Notes: generated by a model from the sequence alone, not told the origin. Shown: positions 34,910 through 43,397, counted from the first letter of the stretch. The stretch: DNA of 52,252 nt from Candidatus Gastranaerophilales bacterium (GCA_944324375.1 CALUWB010000006.1:1-52252), one strand, 5' to 3'. Numbers and translations: made by a program.

Positions 34910-36154
34910 ATGTTTTCAAATAAAATTGATACATATACTCCAATAAAAGAAGACAAATTAAAATCTCAAACAAGTCAAAATTTTGACTTTGAAGGAGAAG
35001 GTTTCTCTTCTATGCTTGAAAAAGATGAAACATTAACAGGGAAACTCAGAGAAACAGAAGCAGAAATAAGGGAAGATGAATCAATTCTATCTACTGATGA
35101 AGAAAACCAAGCTATTGCCAAAAAACGTTCTGGAGGGGTAAATCAAGAAACCCAAAACAAAAATTTAGAAAATAAATCTAATATTGATGCAAGAAATTTA
35201 TTAAAACTAATGGATATTTCAACAAAAATTAATCCTGTTCAAATATCAAAAAGTAAAAAAGAATTAGAAAATATAACAGGTGCAGTTTCTGATAATCCGG
35301 AAGAACTTGCAGGAATAGTAAGCAAGGTTTTACAAGAAGCTCAAATTCAAGAAAAAGAATCAGATGAGGCTATTAAAACAACAATAGATTTATCAACAAG
35401 TGAAGAGAAAATGTCTGATTCTAAAAAAAGTAAAAAAGAAGATGAATTTCACGAAACCCAAGAAGAATTATTAGAAGATATGTCAATTCTATCTACTGAT
35501 GAAGAAAACCTAGCAATGGCAAGACAAAATAGTGGATATGCTGATTTATCCGATGAAGATTTTAGCCATAACGGCGAAGAAGATATGGAACTTTTATCAG
35601 AAATTGTAAGTATCCATAATCAATCAAGAATAGAAGTTTCAAATTCGGCTGTAATAAAAAGTGCAGAAAATGTTATGGCACAAATAATAGAAGAAAGTAA
35701 AAATAAATTAGTAAAACTTGATGTTTCAGAATTATCTTCAGAAGATGTTGATTATATAACAAATCTATTAAAACAAGGAACAGCAGATTTTAACTTTGAT
35801 GAAACTGAGAATCCATCAGCTTTATCAGCAAAATTTCTTTCAATGCTTAAAGAAACATTAACAAATAAAAAAGTTTTTAGAATAGATTTTGACAATGAAA
35901 TTTCTGTCATTATAAAAATAGATGTGGAAGGAAAAATCTCAGCAAACTTCTTAACTTCAAATAAAGAAATCGAAGAAAAACTAAAAAACAACCTGTATAT
36001 ATTAAAACAAAAATTTGAGGAACAAGGTATAAAATATGACAGAATAGAACACACATCGACACTTAAAGACGATGCACAGCTTGATATGCAAGAAGTAATA
36101 AACACAATAAAATCAGCTGGTATCGACACTAAAGATTTAGAAAAACAAAATTAA
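34910..36154 (+). CDS. fliK: FliK-like hook-length control protein
   Basis: 414 aa. Residues 1-250 are acidic, polar and low complexity. The C-terminal domain (~270-390) has the FliK Flg_hook pattern: KKVFRIDFDNEISVIIKIDV, GKISANFLTSNKEIEEKL, LYILKQKFEEQGI. FliK is exported and switches the export gate from hook to filament subunits. The N-terminal half contains a repeated SILSTDEEN-x-A-x-A block. The hook-basal-body gene follows by 30 nt, and the promoter is sigma-28 type. Identified by domain pattern and context. Confidence 0.75.
   Translation: MFSNKIDTYTPIKEDKLKSQTSQNFDFEGEGFSSMLEKDETLTGKLRETEAEIREDESILSTDEENQAIAKKRSGGVNQETQNKNLENKSNIDARNLLKLMDISTKINPVQISKSKKELENITGAVSDNPEELAGIVSKVLQEAQIQEKESDEAIKTTIDLSTSEEKMSDSKKSKKEDEFHETQEELLEDMSILSTDEENLAMARQNSGYADLSDEDFSHNGEEDMELLSEIVSIHNQSRIEVSNSAVIKSAENVMAQIIEESKNKLVKLDVSELSSEDVDYITNLLKQGTADFNFDETENPSALSAKFLSMLKETLTNKKVFRIDFDNEISVIIKIDVEGKISANFLTSNKEIEEKLKNNLYILKQKFEEQGIKYDRIEHTSTLKDDAQLDMQEVINTIKSAGIDTKDLEKQN
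35081..35108 (+). repeat. 28-bp exact direct repeat within fliK, copy 1
   Basis: Encodes SILSTDEEN; identical to 35483-35510, 402 bp apart and in frame, within longer similar blocks (…A-[IM]-A-[KR]…SG). Suggests an internal duplication of the N-terminal, exported half. Confidence 0.85.
35483..35510 (+). repeat. 28-bp exact direct repeat within fliK, copy 2
   Basis: Partner of 35081-35108. Recombination between the copies would delete 134 codons in frame. Confidence 0.85.
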
Positions 36155-36183
36155 CGACACACTAATATAAAGGAGAGAATCAG

Positions 36184-37020
36184 ATGTATGATTCGTTTAC
36201 AACGGCCATAAACACTCAAAGAGCAACAACCCACTGGATGGAAACGTTGACAGATAACATGATGAACCAATATACACCTGGATTTAGAGAAAGTAAAGTT
36301 ACTTTCCAGACATTTTTAGGTGGCGCAATGGTTGATAACCCATTAAAAAATCAAGGACAAGGTAAATCAACACCAGGGACATCAAATGAAAACGTATTCT
36401 TTGAAGGTAGTGGCTTCTTTGTAACAAGAAACAGTGAAGGTAAAACAGGTTATACTCGTTTAGGTGAATTTACATTTGACTCAGAAGGTATATATAGAGC
36501 CAAAAATGGTGATACTGTTCAAGGCTACATTTTAAACGATAATGGCGAAATTATGGCTGGAACTAAATCTATTAGTGCAGATCTATATGAAGAAACTGCA
36601 TTAAAAGGTGGAGCATTAAGTATTCCAACCACTAATATAAAAATGTGGATTGACCCAAATAATGGAAAGTTTATGGGGAAATATGATGAATATGAAATAA
36701 AAGAAGATGGAACTATTTATGGTAAGGCTGATGGAGGGAAACGTTCAGTGCCTTTGTATAAAATAGCAACAGCAAACTTCCACAACCCAGGTGGATTGTA
36801 TGAAGTTAAAGAAGGTTATTTTGTAGAAACTGAAGAATCTGGAAAACCTGTTATTGGTCGTGGCTCTATTCGTTCTGGTCTTTTAGAACAAGCAAACACA
36901 GATTTTAAAGGAAATATGACAAATTACCAACAAGCAAAAGTTCAAATGGAACTTGTTAATGCGTTGATTAAATCAAATAAAGAATTGTTAGAAGAAGCGA
37001 TGAGATTAGTAAGTCAATAA
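36184..37020 (+). CDS. Flagellar hook-basal body rod protein (FlgG/FlgF/FlgE family)
   Basis: 278 aa. The N-terminal domain has a helical start (MYDSFTTAINTQRATTHWMETLTDNMMNQYTPGFRE) where flagellar rod proteins have the SGL-x-A-x-x-x-x-x-x-x-x-NNIAN-x-x-T-x-G-[FY] helix. ENVFFEGSGFFVTRNSEGKTGYTRLGEFTFDSEG is split here into the diagnostic pieces GSGFFV, GYTRLGEFTFD and GIYRAKNGDTVQGY. The C-terminus RSGLLEQANTDFKGNMTNYQQAKVQMELV matches LExSNVDxxxEMxxMIxxQRAYExN. It would form part of the rod or hook. The start is atypical (HWME..DNMMN), so which rod or hook protein is unclear. Co-transcribed with fliK. Confidence 0.9.
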   Translation: MYDSFTTAINTQRATTHWMETLTDNMMNQYTPGFRESKVTFQTFLGGAMVDNPLKNQGQGKSTPGTSNENVFFEGSGFFVTRNSEGKTGYTRLGEFTFDSEGIYRAKNGDTVQGYILNDNGEIMAGTKSISADLYEETALKGGALSIPTTNIKMWIDPNNGKFMGKYDEYEIKEDGTIYGKADGGKRSVPLYKIATANFHNPGGLYEVKEGYFVETEESGKPVIGRGSIRSGLLEQANTDFKGNMTNYQQAKVQMELVNALIKSNKELLEEAMRLVSQ

Positions 37021-37067
37021 TACTAATTTCTCACAATAGGTTATTAGTGTTAGTTAAACTCCATTTT

Positions 37068-37095
37068 AAGGGGGCATTTTCGTGCTCCCTTTTTA
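37068..37095 (+). terminator. Terminator of the fliK-flgG operon
   Basis: AAGGGGGCA / TGCTCCCTT, nine pairs with one G-T, 6-nt loop, then T-run. Confidence 0.85.
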
Positions 37096-37127
37096 TTTGT
37101 ATTATAATATTTATGGAGGTTTTGACT

Positions 37128-37673
37128 ATGAATCCAAAAATGTTTTTTTTAGTTTTTAATATAACTCTTATCATACTCGCATGTATTTTGTTCTTTAAGA
37201 TGAGTAATGATTATGGCAAAGTTTTATCAGGAAACAATTGGCAAGCAAAACAATATGGAAATAAATATATTGTAAGTTTAAATAATCACAGTGAAGTAGT
37301 ATCAACTTTAGCAGATTTTGTAAAAACACAAAAAATAAATGTAGGAACAATATCAGGTTTAGGTGCTGTAAATTCTGCAACTCTAAGATTTTTTAATCCT
37401 GAAACAAAGCAATATGTTGATAAAACATTTAATGAGCAAATGGAAATATCAAATTTAATTGGAAATATTTCAACAAAAGATGGTGAGGAATATTTACATA
37501 TTCATGCGACTTTTGGCAATAGTGATTATAAAGCAATCGCAGGTCATTTAATGACTGCAGTAATAAATGGAGCTGCAGAATTTGAAATTGAATCTTATCC
37601 AAACGCAAAAGTAGGGCGTAAATTTGATTCTGAAATCGGTTTAAATGTATATGATTTTGGAGCAAAAAAATGA
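37128..37673 (+). CDS. PPC-domain (DUF296) protein with N-terminal membrane anchor
   Basis: 181 aa from ATG 37128 (GGAGG 8 nt upstream). An N-terminal hydrophobic helix (FFLVFNITLIILACILFF, ~5-22) precedes a PPC/DUF296 fold: VSTLADFVKTQKINVGTISGLGAVNSATLRFF, then HIHATFGNSDYKAIAGHL with the His-x-His and GGHL-like motif of the family. Bacterial PPC proteins are trimers of uncertain role, usually cytosolic; a membrane anchor is unusual. The next gene overlaps it by 4 nt (ATGA), so they are co-transcribed. A shorter start at 37201 would remove the helix. Confidence 0.8.
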   Translation: MNPKMFFLVFNITLIILACILFFKMSNDYGKVLSGNNWQAKQYGNKYIVSLNNHSEVVSTLADFVKTQKINVGTISGLGAVNSATLRFFNPETKQYVDKTFNEQMEISNLIGNISTKDGEEYLHIHATFGNSDYKAIAGHLMTAVINGAAEFEIESYPNAKVGRKFDSEIGLNVYDFGAKK

Positions 37674-38359
37674 TAAAAGGATTTATTTTTGATTTCAATG
37701 GAACATTATTTTGGGATTCAAAATTACATTATGATGCTTGGATAGATTATTCAACAAAATTAAGAGGTTATCCTTTTTCTGATGAAGAAATGCAAAAATA
37801 TATGTTTGGAAGAACTAATTCCGACATTATAGAATATGCTGTTGGGAAAAAATTACCAGAATCAGAAATTATTGCATTAGCAAAAGAAAAAGAATCATAT
37901 TATCGAAATATGTGCAAAAAACTTCCTGAACAATTTCATTTAGCCGAAGGAGTTGAAGAGTTTTTAGATTTTTTAAAATCAAAAAAAATCCCAATGACAA
38001 TAGCTACAATGTCAGAAAAAGATAATGTAGATTTTTATAAAAGAGAGTTTCAACTATCAAAATGGTTTGATTTAGATAAGATAGTATATTCAGATGGAAC
38101 AATCCCAGGGAAGCCAAATCCTGATATATTTTTGATTGCAGCTGATAAAATTGGAGTAAATCCAAAAGAATGTGTAGTATTTGAAGATGCTCTATCAGGA
38201 ATAGAAGCTGCAAAAAGAGCAGGGATAGGAAAAATAGTTGCAGTTACGTCAATGGAAGATAAAAGTTATTATGAACAAATTGAAGGAGTTGATTATATAA
38301 TTCCTAATTTTAAATCTGTATATGACATTTTATTTCCGAATGTAACAATGAAAATATAA
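37670..38359 (+). CDS. HAD-family phosphatase, beta-phosphoglucomutase-like
   Basis: 229 aa. Motif I is DFNGT (D8-F-N10-G-T): the second Asp, the usual general acid/base, is Asn here. Cap domain ~15-85; motif II T-x-S in MTIATMSE, motif III K in PGKPNPDIF, motif IV VFEDALSGIEAAKRAG. Otherwise a canonical subfamily IA enzyme acting on phosphorylated small molecules. If N10 is real, phosphatase activity may be altered. Coupled by ATGA overlap to the PPC gene. Confidence 0.88.
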   Translation: MIKGFIFDFNGTLFWDSKLHYDAWIDYSTKLRGYPFSDEEMQKYMFGRTNSDIIEYAVGKKLPESEIIALAKEKESYYRNMCKKLPEQFHLAEGVEEFLDFLKSKKIPMTIATMSEKDNVDFYKREFQLSKWFDLDKIVYSDGTIPGKPNPDIFLIAADKIGVNPKECVVFEDALSGIEAAKRAGIGKIVAVTSMEDKSYYEQIEGVDYIIPNFKSVYDILFPNVTMKI

Positions 38360-38419
38360 AATAACAAAATATTTCTTTATGTGGTTTGATATAAATATAG
38401 AGAATAAAAAGGGGGATAA

Positions 38420-38671
38420 ATGGTAAAAGTTTCAAATATAAAAATGACACCAACTACGTCGTACAAATTTACAGTTTTAGGTGAGAATAACAAACACAAA
38501 CCATATTTATTTAATGAAGTAAGAGAATTTATTAAAGATAAAGGTATAACTACAACATTTGAAATAGGTAAAAACAAAATAAACATGAGTGCAGAAAGCC
38601 GTAAAATTGCTTTAAATATTGCGAAAGGATTAAAAAAATTAGGCATTGTAGAAGGCGCATTACTAAAATAA
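38420..38671 (+). CDS. Hypothetical 83-aa protein
   Basis: Basic, soluble protein: a beta-like start (VKVSNIKMTPTTSYKFTVLG) followed by helices with EVREFIKDKGITTTFEIGKNKINMSAESRKIALNIAKGL (~33-71). RBS GGGGGA 5 nt before the ATG. No recognised family. It lies between a HAD gene and ilvE, with a 30-bp gap to ilvE, so it may share the ilvE transcript. Confidence 0.6.
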   Translation: MVKVSNIKMTPTTSYKFTVLGENNKHKPYLFNEVREFIKDKGITTTFEIGKNKINMSAESRKIALNIAKGLKKLGIVEGALLK

Positions 38672-38701
38672 AAATTAAAAATATAAGAAGAGAGGCATAA
38701 A

Positions 38702-39727
38702 ATGCAAAAAAGAGAGATTGATTGGGAAAATTTAGGTTTTGGTTATTACAAAACTGATAAAAGATATGTATCAAATTTTAAAGATGGAAAGTGGGATGAA
38801 GGCTTTATAACTGAAGATGCAAATGTTACAATGAGTGAATGTGCAGGTGTAATTCATTATTGTCAAACTTGTTTTGAAGGAATGAAAGCCTACACAACAG
38901 AAGATGGTCATGTTGTTGTATTTCGTCCAGAATTAAACGCTCAACGAATGGTAGATACAGCAACAAGATTAGAAATGCCAGCTTTTCCAGTTGAAAGATT
39001 TTTAGATGCAGTTGAACAAGTAGTCAAAGCAAATCTTGAATTTGTTCCTCCGTTTGGAACAGGTGCTGCATTATATTTAAGACCCGTAATGTTTGCAACA
39101 GGTCCTGTAATGGGTGTAAAACCAGCAATGGAATATCAATTTAGAATATTTGCATCGCCTGTTGGTCCATACTTCAAAAAAGGTAATGCATCATCATTGG
39201 TATTAAAAGTTAGTGATTTTGATAGATCAGCTCCTAATGGAACAGGACATATTAAAGCCGGATTAAATTATGCTATGAGTTTACACCCAATAGTTACAGC
39301 TCATAATGAAGGTTTTAATGAAAATATGTATCTTGATCCACAAACAAGAACAAAAGTTGAAGAAACAGGAGGAGCAAATTTCTTCTTCGTAACTGCTGAT
39401 AATAAAGTAGTTACTCCAAAATCTCCAAGCATATTACCTTCAATCACAAGACGTTCTTTAATGTCATTAGCTCAAGAATTAGGTTATGTTGTTGAAGAAA
39501 GAGAAGTATTCTTATCAGAACTTGATAACTTTGTAGAATGTGGTCTATGTGGTACAGCTGCTGTAATTTCTCCTGTGGGCAAAGTTAATGATCACGGAAA
39601 AGAAATTATTTTCCAAAATTCACAAGATGGAATGGGACCTGTTTCTAAAAAACTATATGAAACTTTAACAGGTATTCAATTCGGAAAAATTGAAGGACCA
39701 AAAGGCTGGATAAAAAGAATTATTTAA
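38702..39727 (+). CDS. ilvE: Branched-chain amino acid aminotransferase
   Basis: 341 aa, fold type IV, the longer 'type II' BCAT form. IHYCQTCFEGMKAY, FRPELNAQRM, ALYLRPVMFATGP, GHIKAGLNYA (PLP lysine K185), ETGGANFFFV and ITRRSLMSLAQELGY are all present. It interconverts Leu, Ile and Val with their 2-oxoacids using 2-oxoglutarate/glutamate. RBS AGAGAGG. A strong terminator follows. Confidence 0.96.
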   Translation: MQKREIDWENLGFGYYKTDKRYVSNFKDGKWDEGFITEDANVTMSECAGVIHYCQTCFEGMKAYTTEDGHVVVFRPELNAQRMVDTATRLEMPAFPVERFLDAVEQVVKANLEFVPPFGTGAALYLRPVMFATGPVMGVKPAMEYQFRIFASPVGPYFKKGNASSLVLKVSDFDRSAPNGTGHIKAGLNYAMSLHPIVTAHNEGFNENMYLDPQTRTKVEETGGANFFFVTADNKVVTPKSPSILPSITRRSLMSLAQELGYVVEEREVFLSELDNFVECGLCGTAAVISPVGKVNDHGKEIIFQNSQDGMGPVSKKLYETLTGIQFGKIEGPKGWIKRII

Positions 39728-39756
39728 AATAAAATTACATATACAATATAAGAAAT

Positions 39757-39784
39757 AAAAGGCTAACATCTAAGTTAGCCTTTT
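39757..39784 (+). terminator. ilvE terminator
   Basis: GGCTAAC-ATCTAA-GTTAGCC followed by TTTTATTT. Confidence 0.88.
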
Positions 39785-39792
39785 ATTTATAT

Positions 39793-39823
39793 AAAAAAAA
39801 CTAGAGCTTGGAGAAACTCTAGT
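39793..39823 (-). terminator. Terminator of the marR-emrA operon
   Basis: Minus strand ACTAGAG / CTCTAGT followed by eight T. Confidence 0.85.
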
Positions 39824-39868
39824 CTGTAAGTTTTGTATACAATTAATTTATCTATTATGTTTTATTAT

Positions 39869-40858
39869 TTATCTAACTTTTATCTTTGGTACAACTGACA
39901 TTCCAGGAACAATTGTATATTCATTTGGATCAATCTTTTCATCAAATACAATTTTTACAGGTACTCTTTGAACAATTTTTACAAAAGAACCAACTGCATT
40001 TTCAGGAGGGAATAAACTTGATTTTGCACCTGAACTACGTTGAATACTATCAATTTTTCCTTTAAATTTATGATTAGGATATGTATCTACTTTTATCTCT
40101 ACAGGCATGCCAGGTTTCATTCCTCTTAACTGAGTTTCTTTGAAATTAGCTACGACCCATACTTCGTGAGGAACTAAAGTAAATAATGGAGATCCTGCAT
40201 TAACCATCATACCTTTTTCTACTCGTCTTGATGATACTGTTCCATCTTGAGGAGCATATATTGTTGTATATGATAAATTTAATGCTGCTGCATCTCTTTG
40301 AGCCTTTAATACTTTGATATTTGCATCTGCTACTTTATTACCTGATTGAGAATTTGATAATACATCTTCTTGAGCTCTTGTATGTTGTGCCATCAAGGCA
40401 TCTCTTTTTGTTATTGCATTATCTAATGTTTGCTTAGAAACTGCACCTGCTGCATATAAATTTGTATAACGCTTAACATCTGTATTTGCTAATTCTAATT
40501 CTGAATTTGATGCACTTAAATTTGCTTTTGCATTCTTTTGATTTAACAATTCTCTTTGATATGCAGCATCTGCTTGAGCTAATCTTACTTCATAATCTCT
40601 TGGGTCAATTTTTGCTACTATATCACCCTTTTTAACAGATTGGTTATCTTTTACATAAACCTCTATTATCTGACCTGATACACGAGGTGCTACACTTACT
40701 GTTGTTGTTTCAACATAAGCATCATCTGTTGATTGATATTTCATCTCTTCAAATATCCAAAACAACAATAATATACCAACTATTACACCTACAAATATCA
40801 TTACAGGTTTTTTAATACTTAATTTCTTTGTTTTATTTTCAACTTGTCTTTCGCTCAT
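39869..40858 (-). CDS. HlyD/EmrA-family membrane fusion protein
   Basis: 329 aa. N-terminal cytosolic tail, one transmembrane helix (PVMIFVGVIVGILLLFWIF, ~18-36), biotinyl-lipoyl half-motifs (TVSVAPRVSGQIIEVYVKDNQ and NLSYTTIYAPQDGTVSSRRV), a coiled-coil hairpin (~90-180), and a beta-barrel with VVANFKETQLRGMKPG, as in EmrA. It links an inner-membrane drug pump to TolC. It starts 8 nt after the MarR gene stop. No EmrB or other pump gene is in this window. Confidence 0.93.
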   Translation of the reverse strand: MSERQVENKTKKLSIKKPVMIFVGVIVGILLLFWIFEEMKYQSTDDAYVETTTVSVAPRVSGQIIEVYVKDNQSVKKGDIVAKIDPRDYEVRLAQADAAYQRELLNQKNAKANLSASNSELELANTDVKRYTNLYAAGAVSKQTLDNAITKRDALMAQHTRAQEDVLSNSQSGNKVADANIKVLKAQRDAAALNLSYTTIYAPQDGTVSSRRVEKGMMVNAGSPLFTLVPHEVWVVANFKETQLRGMKPGMPVEIKVDTYPNHKFKGKIDSIQRSSGAKSSLFPPENAVGSFVKIVQRVPVKIVFDEKIDPNEYTIVPGMSVVPKIKVR

Positions 40859-40866
40859 TTTAACCT

Positions 40867-41364
40867 CTATATCTGTAACTCTACTATATCTTTATATGTA
40901 TCTCTCATACGCTTTAATATATCTTTAGTAAATCTTATTTCTTCTTCTGTAAAATTTTCTAAAACTTTATCAAATACAGGAAGAACTTTGTCCATTACAT
41001 CATGAAGAATTTTATCTCCTTCTTCTGTTAAAACAATCCTTTTCACCAAACGATTGTTTTTTACATCTACAACTCGTTTAATAAAGGCTTTTTTCTCTAA
41101 TGATTCTAACAATCTTCCTGTATTTGCTCTATCTTTTACTAACAATTTTGCCAAATCTCTTTGACAAATATCAGGATTTGAATATGTTACATCTAATACC
41201 AAAAATTCTTCCGGTGACACAGGAGAATTTAACTTAGAAAACAACTGTAATCCTAACATCTTTGAAAATTTTTCAGTTAACTTTACATCATAATAAAGTG
41301 AATCTGTATATAATCTATTTGATAATTTTGATTTTAATTCTTCTGCTTTTACTTCTGTTGTCAT
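40867..41364 (-). CDS. MarR-family transcriptional regulator
   Basis: 165 aa from ATG 41364 (AAGAAG upstream); an alternative start at 41403 would overlap the operator. Winged helix: SPEEFLVLDVTYSNPDICQRDLAKLLVKDRANTGRLLESLEKKAFIKRV in which DLAKLL..DRANTGRLLESL is the recognition region, then the wing KNNRLVKRIVLTEEG. Predicted to repress its own operon and the divergent tolC-like gene through the TTG-N6-CAA palindrome between them. Confidence 0.92.
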   Translation of the reverse strand: MTTEVKAEELKSKLSNRLYTDSLYYDVKLTEKFSKMLGLQLFSKLNSPVSPEEFLVLDVTYSNPDICQRDLAKLLVKDRANTGRLLESLEKKAFIKRVVDVKNNRLVKRIVLTEEGDKILHDVMDKVLPVFDKVLENFTEEEIRFTKDILKRMRDTYKDIVELQI

Positions 41365-41401
41365 AACTTCTTTCTTTATAATATAATGTTGCCATAAAAA
41401 C

Positions 41402-41419
41402 ATGTTGCATTTACAACAT
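41402..41419. promoter_or_regulatory. MarR-type operator
   Basis: ATGTTG-CATTTA-CAACAT, perfect 6-bp arms, between the divergent marR and tolC-like genes. It covers the -35 of the rightward promoter. A further half-site ATGTTG is at 41386-41391. Confidence 0.65.
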
Positions 41420-41433
41420 ACTTATGTTATCAT
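41405..41433 (+). promoter_or_regulatory. Sigma-70 promoter of the tolC-like gene
   Basis: TTGCAT (41405-41410), exactly 17 bp, TATCAT (41428-41433). The -35 lies in the operator, consistent with repression by MarR. Confidence 0.6.
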
Positions 41434-41468
41434 CATCGTATTAAAAAAGCAAGTAGTAGGAGAAAATA

Positions 41469-42923
41469 ATGAAAAAAAGGATAATTGCAGGATTATTGTT
41501 AACTAATTTCATAAGCATGAATTGCATGCCTGCATTAGCTTTTATACATTTAGGAGTTCAAAAAGATTCTGTTGATACAAAGACAAAAGTTGAAACAACT
41601 AAAGTAGAAAAAGTTAAAACAAATAAACAACAAAAAACCAAATGGACAAAATTAAAGGTAGAAAATAAATATGATTTCATCAATTTACCTTGGTGGGAAA
41701 ATTTTAATGATGATTATTTGAATGATTATATTCAAAAAGCAATGGAACATAACCATAATAGTAAAATAGCATCATTAACTGTTGACGAATATTTTCAAAA
41801 TGTAAAAGCACAAAGGGCAAATGAACTTCCAACAGTTGGAGCAGGTTTTATTCCTGGTTATGGAGGAACAGAACATACAAGTGATGGTTCATTATTATTT
41901 CCTATAACTGTAAATTATGAAGCAGATATATTTTTGAAAAATCACGATAAAACAAAATCTGTTAAAAAATTATATGAAGCATCTATTCAAGATGAGCGAG
42001 CAGCATATATTTCAATAATATCAGCAGTTGGAACAACATATTTTAATATTATTCAATTAGATCAATTAATTGAAACTCAAAAACGCATTTTAGAATTAAG
42101 AAAAGAAATTTATAACCAAATGCTTATAAGTAATAGAGAAGGTGTTACTTCAACATCAGATGTAGTAAAAGCAAATAAAGCAATGGTTGCAGGGGAAGCT
42201 GATTTAATAGATTTAGAAAAAGCTAGAATAAAAGCATTAAACCAATTAGCCGTATTAATTGGTGAAAGCCCTGAAAACATTAATTCATTAAAACGTTCTA
42301 GTTATAAATCAATCGCATATAAATATAACATGCCAGAAAGCATTTCATCAGAAATAATTACACAAAGACCTGATTATATTAAATCGGAATTAATGCTTCA
42401 AAAAGCAGGAATAGATGTAAGAGTTGCTAAAAAAGAATTTTTACCAACAATCAATATAGGAGGTCTAGCATTATTTAACGTTTTAAATTCTAGTGGCAAC
42501 TTATTCCCAAATCTTATATGGGGATTTGGTGGTGGAGTAATGGAAACATTCTTCACAGGTGGAGCTAAAATGGCTAACTTAAAAATGAACAAAGTTAAAT
42601 ATGAAAAAATGCTTGAGTCATATAGAAATACAAATTTAACATCAATACAAGAAGTAAATGATGCAATGTATGCCTATAAATATAGTAATGATAAATATAA
42701 TCAAAATTTAACAAATCTAAAATTAGAAACAAAAGATTATAATTTATCAAAGAAAATGTATGAACAAGGAGTTATGTCAAAACTAGATTTGAACCAAAAA
42801 CAAGAAAATCTTTTGACTATAGACAACCTTGTTGTACAAAACAAAATTGCCTGCATTGTTGATTCAATTGGATTATACAAGGCAACAGGAGCAGGAGTAA
42901 ATAAGACAAAAAGATTAGACTAG
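41469..42923 (+). CDS. TolC/OprM-type outer membrane efflux protein
   Basis: 484 aa. Signal peptide MKKRIIAGLLLTNFISMNCMPALA; WWENFNDDYLNDYIQKAMEHNHNSKIA and the second repeat PDYIKSELMLQKAGIDVRVAKKEFLPTINIGG are the family's duplicated pattern (pieces ~65-95 and ~295-325). Two beta-strand pairs and long periplasmic helices are inferred. The cysteine near the cleavage site (MNCMPA) is not a good lipobox. It should form the outer-membrane channel for the divergent EmrA-like adaptor. RBS AGGAGA. Confidence 0.92.
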   Translation: MKKRIIAGLLLTNFISMNCMPALAFIHLGVQKDSVDTKTKVETTKVEKVKTNKQQKTKWTKLKVENKYDFINLPWWENFNDDYLNDYIQKAMEHNHNSKIASLTVDEYFQNVKAQRANELPTVGAGFIPGYGGTEHTSDGSLLFPITVNYEADIFLKNHDKTKSVKKLYEASIQDERAAYISIISAVGTTYFNIIQLDQLIETQKRILELRKEIYNQMLISNREGVTSTSDVVKANKAMVAGEADLIDLEKARIKALNQLAVLIGESPENINSLKRSSYKSIAYKYNMPESISSEIITQRPDYIKSELMLQKAGIDVRVAKKEFLPTINIGGLALFNVLNSSGNLFPNLIWGFGGGVMETFFTGGAKMANLKMNKVKYEKMLESYRNTNLTSIQEVNDAMYAYKYSNDKYNQNLTNLKLETKDYNLSKKMYEQGVMSKLDLNQKQENLLTIDNLVVQNKIACIVDSIGLYKATGAGVNKTKRLD

Positions 42924-42964
42924 ACATATAAACTAAGAAATCCTAAAACTACCAAAATGAATCT

Positions 42965-42996
42965 AAGGGTAAACATTAAAGCTTACCTTTTTATTT
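42965..42996 (+). terminator. Terminator after the tolC-like gene
   Basis: AAGGGTAA / TTACCTTT (eight pairs, one G-T), 10-nt loop, then T-rich. Confidence 0.6.
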
Positions 42997-43011
42997 TAAT
43001 AAAATCAAAAT

Positions 43012-43347
43012 TTATTCTTGATTCTGCCACTTTTTACAGTCAAAACGGAGGTCTTTAAGAGTAATTTTTAGGGATTTCAAATATGGGGCAAATTTTTCTA
43101 TCAACATTCTTTTTTGGATATTTAACTCTTGGGCAACGATAGAATTTTGACAAGCAATTACCATTACACCAGCTCCAACCATACTATACGGTTTAGATTT
43201 TTCAGCAAATTTTTCCCCGACAACTTTTTTCCAAAAACGATATAAATTAGATTTTGTAATCGCTTTTTTTATATCTTTATTTTCTAGCATATCAGCAATT
43301 ATAAAATCAACACCTTCAAAATCAGTATATAGAACTTTTTTTGTCAA
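43012..43347 (-). CDS. DUF721/DciA-like protein
   Basis: 111 aa. The core NLYRFWKKVVGEKFAEKSKPYSMVGAGVMVIACQNSIVAQELNIQKRMLIEKF, broken into pieces here at W39-K, VGE, ACQNSIVAQEL, matches the KH-like DUF721 fold found in DciA, the replicative helicase loader. The family's usual W-x-x-[IV]-[VA]-G-x-x-[IL]-A-x-[HK]-[TS] and L-x-V-x-[CV]-x-[SN]-[SP]-x-W-x-x-[EQ]-L patterns are visible. Divergent from nrnA. A helicase-loading role is likely but not proven for this lineage. Confidence 0.8.
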   Translation of the reverse strand: MTKKVLYTDFEGVDFIIADMLENKDIKKAITKSNLYRFWKKVVGEKFAEKSKPYSMVGAGVMVIACQNSIVAQELNIQKRMLIEKFAPYLKSLKITLKDLRFDCKKWQNQE

Positions 43348-43397
43348 AAATTTTATACCCCTACTTTTTTTACCGTTATTTGTGATAGTATTATATA

